A program made the translations under genes and the position numbers. From the NCBI GenBank assembly GCA_964649895.1, contig CAZYRX010000024.1, positions 1 to 29,608 of the forward strand: a DNA stretch of 29,608 nucleotides, read 5' to 3'. This document shows positions 23,115-29,608 of this stretch, piece by piece (within the stretch, counting starts at the first letter, position 1; the number at the start of each line of letters is the position of its first letter). This stretch comes from Halanaerobium sp964649895. Lineage in GTDB: Bacteria > Bacillota > Halanaerobiia > Halanaerobiales > Halanaerobiaceae. The notes beneath the pieces were generated by a model. It did not search any database, was not told the origin of the DNA, and saw nothing but the letters and a program-made list of their open reading frames with translations.

Positions 23115-23579
23115 ATGAGTGGAAATAAAATTGATTATGATAAGATAGAAGAAGCACCAGAAGAAGTTGATTTTTCTAGAGGTGATGAAGTAGATATTTT
23201 AATTGATAGATTTACTGACCTTGGTGTAAGAGTTATTATCAATAATAAATATTTTGGTCTAGTTTATGAAGACGATATTTATAAAGATCTTTCTGTCGGA
23301 GTTGAAACAAAGGGTTATATAAAAAAAATAAGAGATGATAATAAAATTGATGTTAGTTTAAGAAGAATTGGGTACGGAAAAATTGAAGATGCAAAAGAAA
23401 AAATTCTTAATGAATTAAAAAAGAATAATGGATTTTTACCTTTGACTGATAATAGTTCACCTGAGGAAATCAAAAACAAATTAAAAATAAGCAAGGGCAG
23501 TTTCAAAAAGGCTATTGGAGGTCTTTACAAAGAAAAAATTATAGATATTAAAACTAAAGGAATAAAATTAAAAAAATAG
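23115..23579 (+). CDS. Compact CvfB/YitL-like RNA-binding protein (S1 domain plus winged helix)
   Basis: A cytoplasmic protein of 154 residues. The first part (about 20-80) has an S1-like barrel: G-D-E-V-D-I-L-I-D, L-G-V-R-V-I-I-N, Y-F-G-L-V-Y and the closing strand K-I-D-V-S-L-R. The last 60 residues (F-L-P-L-T-D, S-P-E-E-I-K-N-K-L, S-K-G-S-F-K-K-A-I-G-G-L-Y-K-E) match the winged-helix end of CvfB, a factor affecting RNA and virulence genes in staphylococci. Usual CvfB proteins are nearly twice as long with extra S1 domains, so this is a short form rather than a broken gene. The ribosome site GAGGAGTG is good. Confidence 0.75.
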   Translation: MSGNKIDYDKIEEAPEEVDFSRGDEVDILIDRFTDLGVRVIINNKYFGLVYEDDIYKDLSVGVETKGYIKKIRDDNKIDVSLRRIGYGKIEDAKEKILNELKKNNGFLPLTDNSSPEEIKNKLKISKGSFKKAIGGLYKEKIIDIKTKGIKLKK

Positions 23580-23702
23580 AATATAAATGACTGATAACTA
23601 TAGTATTACTTTATACAATTATTTGTCTTTTTGAGATCTAAGTGTTAAAATAAGATAAGAAAGTTTTTTGTTTGAAAATATAATAAAAAGTATGATTTGT
23701 AA

Positions 23703-23731
23703 TTGACATGTTTTTTATTCTGTGGTTTAAT
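23703..23731 (+). promoter_or_regulatory. Predicted promoter of the K+ operon
   Basis: TTGACA (23703-23708), 17 bases, TTTAAT (23726-23731). It would start a leader of about 270 bases containing the riboswitch. Confidence 0.65.
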
Positions 23732-23762
23732 TATAAAAAGAAATCAATTTATAATATAATAA

Positions 23763-23905
23763 TCTGTTGTCTAATCTCATCAGAGAGCGGGGGACCCACT
23801 TTTTGGGGCTAATCTATTCTAGAGGAAGACCTTTACTTCTAGCCCGACAGCTAACTCCGTAGACTTTAATAAAGGACAGACTGCCGTCACTGATATAAAT
23901 CTCAA
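23763..23905 (+). ncRNA. c-di-AMP riboswitch (ydaO/yuaA type)
   Basis: The leader holds the conserved blocks of this class in order: GCGGGGGACCCA (23787-23798), GGGGCTAATCTATTC, AGAGGAAGACCTTTACTTCT and AGCCCGACAGCTAACTCCGT (23841-23860), then GCCGTCA (23883-23889). Known members sense cyclic di-AMP and turn off K+ uptake and wall genes; yuaA is the ktrA gene of Bacillus, the same gene family as here. A terminator follows at 23914, so binding probably stops transcription. The edges are approximate. Confidence 0.92.
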
Positions 23906-23913
23906 TTAATTTG

Positions 23914-23942
23914 ACACTACAGTCTTTCTGTAGTGTTTTTTT
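23914..23942 (+). terminator. Riboswitch expression-platform terminator
   Basis: ACACTACAG (23914-23922) and CTGTAGTGT (23928-23936), loop of 5, then a T run. AGACTG (23878-23883), at the aptamer's 3' side, can pair with CAGTCT (23920-23925) in the hairpin, a candidate antiterminator. Confidence 0.85.
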
Positions 23943-24009
23943 AATATTTTATACATTTCCGGTATATTACATACTTTTCTTAATTTAATGAGTTTAGGAG
24001 AGATCAAAA

Positions 24010-25332
24010 ATGAACATAACCAAAAGAAGTCTCACACCAGCACAGTATCTGGTATTAGGCTATTTTGTTGTAATTTTAACAGGTACTATACTACTTATGT
24101 TACCTATTGCAACTAAAGACGGACAGGGTCTTGGTATTATTGATTCTCTATTTACTGCAACATCTGCCACCTGTGTAACAGGTTTAATCGTTGTAAATAC
24201 AAAAGAAGCTTTTACAATTTTTGGTTCTACGGTTATTATGCTGATGATTCAGATTGGTGGTCTCGGCATAATGTCGATGTCAACATTGTTTGCATTAATA
24301 ATAGGTAAAAAAATTAGTTTAAAAGAAAGAATGATAATTCAAGAAGATTTAAACCAATATAAAATTTCAGGTATGGTTAGATTAGTGCAGTATTTGTTAG
24401 GATTTACTTTTGCTATAGAAGGAGTAGGAGCTGCGATATTATTTCTCCGCTTAAGTCAGGATTATACTTTCTGGAGGGCAGTATATTTATCAATTTTTCA
24501 TGCAATTTCTGCATTTAATAATGCTGGTTTTGATTTATTTGGCAACAGTCTCGAAAGTTTTACAGGAGATATTACAATAAATTTTGTTATCATGATTTTA
24601 ATTATTCTCGGTGGTATTGGTTTTGGTGTTATGCTTGAGATCTATAACCGTGTTAAATTTAAAAATACAACCTTACAGACAAAAATAGTTATTGTAGTTA
24701 CTGCAGCAATGCTAATTTTTGGGTTTATTGTTATGTTTGCTTTAGAATATAATAACACTATGGAAGGTCTACCTTTATTGGACAAGGTTCTTTCTGCAAT
24801 GTTTTTATCAGTTACACCAAGAACAGCCGGGTTTAACACTTTACCGACTGGGGCTCTTAAACAGTCATCATTATTTTTAATTATTATTTTGATGTTTCTT
24901 GGAGCATCTCCAGGATCTACAGGTGGTGGAATAAAAACTACTACTTTTGGAGTTATGCTGATAACATTAAAAAATATGATTAAGGGTAAAAGTGATATGG
25001 AAATATATAATAGACGAATTGAAAGAAATATAGTCTATGAAGCTTTTTCTATTGCTTTATTAGCAGCTGGCTTGGTAGTATTAATGACTTCTTTAATTTT
25101 AGTGATTGAAGATTTTCAATTTATCGATGTTTTATTTGAAACAGTTTCTGCTTTTGGAACTGTAGGGCTTTCTACCGGCATAACCGGAGGTTTATCTAAA
25201 ATAAGTCGTGTGTTAATTACAATAACTATGTTTGCTGGTCGTGTCGGACCTCTTACATTAGCATTAGCTTTTGGTGAGAGAATGCAGAAGGGCGTATATC
25301 ATTACCCAACAGAAAAAGTTATGGTAGGTTAA
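24010..25332 (+). CDS. ktrB: K+ uptake channel subunit, KtrB/TrkH family
   Basis: The membrane pore of a Ktr-type potassium uptake system. The 440-residue protein has about 8-10 membrane helices and four pore loops: T-S-A-T-C-V-T-G-L (about 51-59), S-A-F-N-N-A-G-F-D (167-175), S-V-T-P-R-T-A-G-F-N (267-276) and S-A-F-G-T-V-G-L-S-T-G (380-390), plus A-S-P-G-S-T-G-G-G-I-K-T before the last loop. The family uses the Gly in each loop as the selectivity filter. Its length fits KtrB better than TrkH. A good ribosome site (TTTAGGAGAG) comes before the ATG. It is the first gene after the riboswitch, with ktrA 22 bases behind it. Confidence 0.93.
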   Translation: MNITKRSLTPAQYLVLGYFVVILTGTILLMLPIATKDGQGLGIIDSLFTATSATCVTGLIVVNTKEAFTIFGSTVIMLMIQIGGLGIMSMSTLFALIIGKKISLKERMIIQEDLNQYKISGMVRLVQYLLGFTFAIEGVGAAILFLRLSQDYTFWRAVYLSIFHAISAFNNAGFDLFGNSLESFTGDITINFVIMILIILGGIGFGVMLEIYNRVKFKNTTLQTKIVIVVTAAMLIFGFIVMFALEYNNTMEGLPLLDKVLSAMFLSVTPRTAGFNTLPTGALKQSSLFLIIILMFLGASPGSTGGGIKTTTFGVMLITLKNMIKGKSDMEIYNRRIERNIVYEAFSIALLAAGLVVLMTSLILVIEDFQFIDVLFETVSAFGTVGLSTGITGGLSKISRVLITITMFAGRVGPLTLALAFGERMQKGVYHYPTEKVMVG

Positions 25333-25354
25333 AATATTACAGGGGGTTTAATAA

Positions 25355-26008
25355 ATGAAACAATTTGTTGTTATAGGACTTGGGCGTTTTGGATCCAGTG
25401 TGGCTGAAACACTGGCAGAAAATGATTATGATGTTTTAGCTATAGATAAAGATGCAGAAAGAGTTCAATCTATTGCAAGTAAGGTTACCCATGCTGTTGA
25501 GGCTGATGCAACAGACGAAGAAGCTCTTAAGACTTTAGGAGTTAGAAACTTCGATGTAGCAGTTGTAAGTATTGGTGATAATATTTCTGCAAATATATTG
25601 TGCACTTTGATCCTAAAAGAGCTTAATGTCCCTTATGTAATTGTAAAAGCTCCAGATACTTTACATGGTAAAGTATTAACTAAAGTAGGAGCAGATAGGG
25701 TTATTTATCCTGAGAGAGATATGGGGGTTAGAATTGCTCATAATCTTATTTCTTCTAATGTTTTAGATTATATCGAATTTGCACCTGAATATGGAGTTAT
25801 TGAAATTATTGCTACAAATAAAATGATAGGAAAAACTCTGAAGGAATTACAGTTTAGATCAGAGTTCAATGTAAATGTTATGGCTATTAAAAGAGGTGAA
25901 GACTTACATATTTCTCCTGGTGCAAATGATAAAATTTTAGAAGGGGATAGACTTGTACTTATGGGTAAAAATGAAAGTCTTGATAAGCTTAAAGAATATA
26001 ATGATTAA
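25355..26008 (+). CDS. ktrA: K+ uptake regulatory subunit, KtrA/TrkA family
   Basis: The cytoplasmic gating ring of the Ktr system, 217 residues. The RCK_N domain (about 1-130) binds a nucleotide through V-I-G-L-G-R-F-G-S-S-V-A, with Asp at the end of strand 2 (A-I-D-K-D). The RCK_C domain (about 135-217), ending G-D-R-L-V-L-M-G, is the part bound by c-di-AMP in staphylococcal KtrA. Together with the riboswitch this suggests double control by the same messenger; binding here is inferred. The gene is preceded by GGGGG and follows ktrB closely. Confidence 0.93.
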   Translation: MKQFVVIGLGRFGSSVAETLAENDYDVLAIDKDAERVQSIASKVTHAVEADATDEEALKTLGVRNFDVAVVSIGDNISANILCTLILKELNVPYVIVKAPDTLHGKVLTKVGADRVIYPERDMGVRIAHNLISSNVLDYIEFAPEYGVIEIIATNKMIGKTLKELQFRSEFNVNVMAIKRGEDLHISPGANDKILEGDRLVLMGKNESLDKLKEYND

Positions 26009-26037
26009 TTATCCTTGTCAGAAATGGGAGGTATAAT

Positions 26038-27867
26038 GTGAAGATAAAAATAAAAACTCTTAAAGGGAAAATTCTTCTCGGTTTTGCAGTTATGATATTG
26101 ATTCTGGCAGGTGTTGTTGGCTGGAGTATTTATAATTTTGAGATTTTATCAAATGCTATAAATGATATTCTTGTAGAAAATTACCGGAGCATAAAAGCTA
26201 GTGATAGTATGGTGGAATCTATTGAACGTCAGGATAGTGCCTTATTACTCTTGCTTAGGACTCCTGAAGAGCAGGGCCAGGAAATATTCAGGCGTAATGA
26301 AAAAGAATTTTACAGCTGGCTGGCTAGAGCTGAAGATAATATTACAATTGAAGGTGAAGGAGAAATCCTTGAAAAAATAAGTGATAAATATTTTGAATTT
26401 GTATCTAAATTTGATGATTTCAATAATGCGGATGAAGATAGACGCTGGGAAATATATAATGAAGAGCTTTTACCAATATTTACAGAAATCAAAAATGATA
26501 TAAGAGAATTAAGAGAAATCAACAGACAGGCAATGGTAGATGCACAGCAGAATGCAAACAGCAGAGCAAATCAGGCGATAATTTATACAGTAATCTTAGC
26601 TCTCTCTGTTACAATATTTTCACTAATTTTTGCCTTATATTTAACAAAACAAATACTTAGACCAATTAAAGAGTTGGGTAAAGGAATTAAAAAAGTAGCT
26701 GATCGAAATTTTCAGCAAAAAGTAGAAGTTGCATCTGAAGATGAGATTGGGACTCTGGCAGATGAATTTAATGAGATGATTTTTAAGTTAAAAGAGTATG
26801 AAAAAATAAATGTCAAAAAATTAGTGATGGAAAAAGAGAAATCTGAAGCAGTTGTAAATAATTTATCCGGTCCTTTAATAGTTACTGATCAGGATAACAG
26901 AATTGTTTTAATTAATGAAGCTGCAAAAGATTTATTTTCTATTGAAAAAGATGTAATAGACACACATTTTTTAGAAGTTATTCAATCGGAAAAACTGTTT
27001 GACTATATAAAAGATCCAAAAGAAAAAGAAGACAATACTTTTGTTATAAAGAAGGATGATAAAGAAAGACATTATAGAATATCTACAAACCAGGTTAGAG
27101 ATGATGAAGAAGAATATCAATTTACAGTTACTCTTCTGGAAGATATAACAAGACTAAAAGAAATTGACAATATGAAATCTGAATTTGTTTCTACGGTATC
27201 TCATGAATTTAGGACCCCACTTACATCAATGAATATGGGTTTAAGTATGGTCATTAATGAAGATACAGGAGAGTTGAATGAGGAACAGCGAGAATTGTTA
27301 GAAGCTGCTTATGAAGATGTAGAAAGATTAACGGAGCTGGTAAGTGATTTGCTTGATCTATCAAAAATTGAATCTGGAAGAATAGAAATGGAATTTGATA
27401 AAACTGATATAAATAATATAATAGAAAAAACTTTAAGTCCATTTTACAAACAAGCAGAAGAAAAAAATATGGAACTAGTATTTAAAAAGAGTAAAGAAAA
27501 TATATTTGCCTGGGCAGATCCAGCTAAAATAAGTTGGGTTATATCCAATCTGGTTGGAAATGCTCTAAGATATGCAGATCAGGGGAAAATAGAAGTTAGT
27601 TCTGACGTTAAAGGTAGAAGAGTTTTAGTTTCTGTGAAAGATAATGGCCCTGGAATACCAGAAGAGTATCAACATAAGATTTTTGAAAAATTTGTAAGAG
27701 CAGGTAATAATAAAGAAGAAAAGAGTGGAACTGGTTTGGGTCTTGCAATTTCTAAAGAAATAATCACAGCACACAATGGAAGAATCTGGGTTGACAGCGA
27801 AGAAGGAGAAGGATCAAAGTTCTCTTTTTATATACCAAGATTTGGGTATCAGGAGGAAGAAGAATGA
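26038..27867 (+). CDS. Membrane sensor histidine kinase (HAMP-PAS-HisKA-HATPase)
   Basis: 609 residues. A first helix lies at about 12-31, then an extracytoplasmic helical sensor region (about 32-178) with no recognised ligand motif, a second helix (about 180-202), HAMP (203-255), PAS (about 268-372), HisKA with the phospho-acceptor His389 in S-H-E-F-R-T-P-L-T-S, and HATPase_c with N-L-V-G-N-A-L-R-Y, D-N-G-P-G-I-P and G-T-G-L-G-L-A-I. GTG 26038 follows GGGAGG; the overlapping ATG at 26036 is out of frame. It is not a KdpD: it lacks the Usp and KdpD N-terminal parts. It overlaps the response regulator by 4 bases. The signal may be salt or turgor, by context only. Confidence 0.92.
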   Translation: MKIKIKTLKGKILLGFAVMILILAGVVGWSIYNFEILSNAINDILVENYRSIKASDSMVESIERQDSALLLLLRTPEEQGQEIFRRNEKEFYSWLARAEDNITIEGEGEILEKISDKYFEFVSKFDDFNNADEDRRWEIYNEELLPIFTEIKNDIRELREINRQAMVDAQQNANSRANQAIIYTVILALSVTIFSLIFALYLTKQILRPIKELGKGIKKVADRNFQQKVEVASEDEIGTLADEFNEMIFKLKEYEKINVKKLVMEKEKSEAVVNNLSGPLIVTDQDNRIVLINEAAKDLFSIEKDVIDTHFLEVIQSEKLFDYIKDPKEKEDNTFVIKKDDKERHYRISTNQVRDDEEEYQFTVTLLEDITRLKEIDNMKSEFVSTVSHEFRTPLTSMNMGLSMVINEDTGELNEEQRELLEAAYEDVERLTELVSDLLDLSKIESGRIEMEFDKTDINNIIEKTLSPFYKQAEEKNMELVFKKSKENIFAWADPAKISWVISNLVGNALRYADQGKIEVSSDVKGRRVLVSVKDNGPGIPEEYQHKIFEKFVRAGNNKEEKSGTGLGLAISKEIITAHNGRIWVDSEEGEGSKFSFYIPRFGYQEEEE

Positions 27868-28244
27868 GCAAAATATTATTAGTAGATGATGAAAAGAATA
27901 TCAGATTAGTTGTTGGTAAAAGTTTAGAAAAAGCTGGTTATGATGTTGAATTAGCTGTTGATGGGGTAGAAGCTGTAGATAAGGCAAATGAGATAAATCC
28001 TGCTTTAATTTTGCTGGATTTAAGGCTGCCCAAAATGAATGGCTTTTTAGTATTAGAAGCCATAAAAGGAGATGCAGCAACTGAAGACATCCCAGTTATT
28101 ATATTATCAGCTCTTTCTGAAGAAGATGATATTCAAAAAGCTATTTCTTTAGGAGCTGCAGATTTTTTGGTTAAACCTGTTACACAGGTTGATCTATTAA
28201 GTGCAGTAGAAGAAAATATCAAGGAGGAAAAAAATAATGAATAA
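27864..28244 (+). CDS. Single-domain response regulator (CheY-like)
   Basis: 126 residues, receiver domain only. It has L-V-D-D-E-K-N-I-R at about 6-14, the phospho-acceptor Asp52 in L-L-D-L-R-L-P, and Thr/Ser and Lys in L-S-A-L-S and L-V-K-P (about 104). There is no output domain, so it must act by protein contact or as a relay. It overlaps the kinase gene (ATGA) and the next regulator by 8 bases, so all three are probably translated together. Confidence 0.93.
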   Translation: MSKILLVDDEKNIRLVVGKSLEKAGYDVELAVDGVEAVDKANEINPALILLDLRLPKMNGFLVLEAIKGDAATEDIPVIILSALSEEDDIQKAISLGAADFLVKPVTQVDLLSAVEENIKEEKNNE

Positions 28245-28932
28245 AAAAGTTCTAATTGTAGATGATGAAAAAAATATTCGTTTAACTCTTAAAACTGCAT
28301 TAACTAAAGCTGGTTATGATGTAGAAACAGCAGTAAATGGTGAAGATGGTCTGACAAAAATAAAAGAAGAAAATTTTCCTGTTGTTTTATTAGATATGAA
28401 AATGCCGGGTATGGACGGCATACAATTCTTGAAAGAAATAAAAGATGAAGAAGTAGAAACTAAAGTTATTTTAATCACAGGTTATGGAAGTGTTGAAACT
28501 GCAGTAGAAACTTTAAAACTAGGAGCAATAGATTATCTAAGAAAACCATTTAAGCCAGAAGAAATTATAGAAATTGTTGAAAATGTTTTTAAACGCTATG
28601 AGTTTGAGAAGAGTGAAAAGGAAACAGAAACTTTTGAAGATTATATTACTCTTGCTAAAAATGCAATAAATAAAAGAGATTTTTCTAAAGCTAAAGAAAT
28701 GCTTCAGAAGGCGACTTCATTAAATGCAGAAAAACCAGAACCATTTAATTTGCTTGGTGTTATTTATGAAATGCAGCATAAACAGGGTGAAGCAATGAAG
28801 ATGTATAGAGCTGCTCTTGCCCTTGATCCTTCTTATGAGCCTGCTAATGATAATATTGAGAGAGCAGGGGAGAGTATAGGTGCAGTTGATATAGATAATA
28901 TGAACCTGGGAGATGAAAAAGAGGAGGAATAG
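28237..28932 (+). CDS. Response regulator with receiver and C-terminal TPR domain
   Basis: 231 residues. The receiver (about 1-120) has I-V-D-D-E-K-N-I-R, phospho-acceptor Asp53 in L-L-D-M-K-M-P-G-M-D and the Lys of L-R-K-P-F. After it come helical repeats at about 130-215, with A-K-E-M-L-Q-K-A-T-S-L-N and F-N-L-L-G-V-I-Y-E-M-Q-H and A-L-A-L-D-P-S-Y-E-P-A-N, typical tetratricopeptide spacing, then an acidic tail. There is no DNA-binding domain, so the output is probably through a partner protein. The receiver resembles its upstream neighbour (S/T-K-A-G-Y-D-V-E), suggesting duplication followed by fusion. Confidence 0.9.
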   Translation: MNKKVLIVDDEKNIRLTLKTALTKAGYDVETAVNGEDGLTKIKEENFPVVLLDMKMPGMDGIQFLKEIKDEEVETKVILITGYGSVETAVETLKLGAIDYLRKPFKPEEIIEIVENVFKRYEFEKSEKETETFEDYITLAKNAINKRDFSKAKEMLQKATSLNAEKPEPFNLLGVIYEMQHKQGEAMKMYRAALALDPSYEPANDNIERAGESIGAVDIDNMNLGDEKEEE

Positions 28933-29349
28933 ATGTTTATATTAATTGTTGGCTCAGGCAGAACTGGATCTTTGTTAGCTGGTAATTTATCTCGATCAGG
29001 TCATGAAGTCGTTGTGGTTGAGCAGAATCCTGCTTCCTTAAGCATGCTCCCTGTTGATTTTTCTGGATTTCAAATAGAGGGAGATGCTATGGAGAGTGAT
29101 GTTTTAAAAGAAGCAAAGATTGAATCAGCAGATTTAATTATTGTAACAACTGGTAATGATCAGGTGAATTACCTTATTACTCAAATAGCAAAAGAGAGTT
29201 TTGATGTTCCGAGAATAATGGTTAGGACTATAAATCCTGATGTGGAAAAAATGTATAAGAATGATAATAGAATTGAGATATTCTCCCAGATTTCTCTTTT
29301 GGTAGATAATATTATTAAAGAAATTGCTCAGGAAGGAACGGGATTATAG
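28933..29349 (+). CDS. TrkA-N (RCK_N) domain protein without RCK_C
   Basis: 138 residues holding one NAD-binding domain: I-V-G-S-G-R-T-G-S-L-L-A at about 5-16, then V-V-E-Q-N and a central E-G-D-A-M-E-S-D-V-L-K-E-A-K-I. There is no C-terminal ligand domain, unlike the ktrA product. It begins immediately after the TPR regulator stop, with GAGGAGG upstream. Probably a K+ gating subunit or a sensor of the nucleotide pool, perhaps working with the next protein. The function is inferred from the fold and the neighbours. Confidence 0.85.
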   Translation: MFILIVGSGRTGSLLAGNLSRSGHEVVVVEQNPASLSMLPVDFSGFQIEGDAMESDVLKEAKIESADLIIVTTGNDQVNYLITQIAKESFDVPRIMVRTINPDVEKMYKNDNRIEIFSQISLLVDNIIKEIAQEGTGL

Positions 29350-29608
29350 TGAATATAATTCTTATTGGTGGTGGTAAGTTAATTTATCATCTTGCTAAAA
29401 AATTAATTTCTAAGGGACATTTTATTACAATAATTAATAAAGATCATAAACTTGCTGAAAATCTCTCAAAAGAGATTAATGGGACAATAGTATTTGGTGA
29501 TGCAACCGAAAGAGCAGTTTTAGAGGATGCTGGAGCTTATAAAGCGGATGTTCTAGTTTCTTTAACTCAAAAAGATCATAATAATTTATTTATTTGTAAA
29601 ATGGCTAA
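29349..29608 (+). CDS. Second TrkA-N (RCK_N) domain protein, partial at window end
   Basis: The 5' part of a gene starting at GTG 29349, overlapping the previous stop by one base (TAGTG), and running off the window after 86 codons. The protein reads I-I-L-I-G-G-G-K-L-I-Y-H-L-A, a glycine-rich nucleotide motif, then V-F-G-D-A-T-E-R-A-V-L-E-D-A-G-A, the usual TrkA-N core. In TrkA-type pairs a second protein with G-G-G-K often follows one with the full motif, so the two are probably partner subunits. Length, C-terminal domain and stop are not visible. Confidence 0.85.
   Translation, partial: MNIILIGGGKLIYHLAKKLISKGHFITIINKDHKLAENLSKEINGTIVFGDATERAVLEDAGAYKADVLVSLTQKDHNNLFICKMA

Overview
The window looks like chromosome of a low-GC, anaerobic, diderm member of the Bacillota. 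My best guess is a halophilic fermenter of the Halanaerobium type. That guess is inference from these traits: AT-rich DNA with GGAGG-type ribosome sites and many TTG/GTG starts; a c-di-AMP (ydaO-type) riboswitch in front of a Ktr-type K+ uptake operon; a Na+/proline symporter; an L,D-transpeptidase next to a MepK-like peptidase (a diderm-style wall pair); and an anaerobe-type Mrp/NifX/MinD-ferredoxin cluster. No rRNA, tRNA, CRISPR array, insertion sequence or phage gene was recognised.

Layout. 84-1830: two tandem DUF3841 paralogues and a small nitroreductase. 1885-2949 (minus): tRNA 2-selenouridine synthase MnmH. 2950-3309: a gap holding two divergent promoters and a decayed nitroreductase 3' end. 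3310-7144: Mrp ATPase, NifX-like protein, two ferredoxin-containing MinD-like ATPases, a second NifX-like protein with a His-rich tail, then a separately promoted DUF5320 gene behind an operator-like repeat pair. 7412-10032: L,D-transpeptidase and M15 peptidase. 10061-14586: acyl-CoA ligase, Pcm, PutP and exonuclease III. 14727-15950 (minus): OFA-family MFS transporter. 16131-18230: geranylgeranyl-reductase-like flavoprotein and a lipid kinase. 18251-18478 (minus): an rtcB remnant. 18597-19001: arsenate reductase/LMW phosphatase family. 19365-22182: cyclopropane fatty acid synthase, a CYTH-like protein and a 2-hydroxyacid dehydrogenase. 22375-22860 (minus): a small exported protein. 23115-23579: a compact CvfB-like RNA-binding protein. 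23703-29608: promoter, c-di-AMP riboswitch and terminator, then ktrB, ktrA, a histidine kinase, two response regulators without DNA-binding domains and two TrkA-N proteins, the last running off the window.

How the genes work together. The right end is a K+ homeostasis unit in which c-di-AMP probably acts at the RNA level (riboswitch) and perhaps on the protein (RCK_C of KtrA). It is joined tightly to a two-component system and to extra NAD-binding TrkA-N subunits. The 3.3-7.1 kb block is probably an iron-sulfur or heterometal cluster assembly system related to Mrp/NBP35 and the orange-protein (ORP) loci of anaerobes; its real product is unknown. The 7.4-10.0 kb pair probably makes and cuts 3-3 crosslinks in peptidoglycan. 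The lipid genes (GGR-like, DagK-like, Cfa, acyl-CoA ligase) suggest membrane remodelling.

The most interesting candidates are the K+/c-di-AMP/two-component operon, the Mrp-NifX-MinD cluster with its DUF5320 operator, and two gene remnants (nitroreductase and rtcB).
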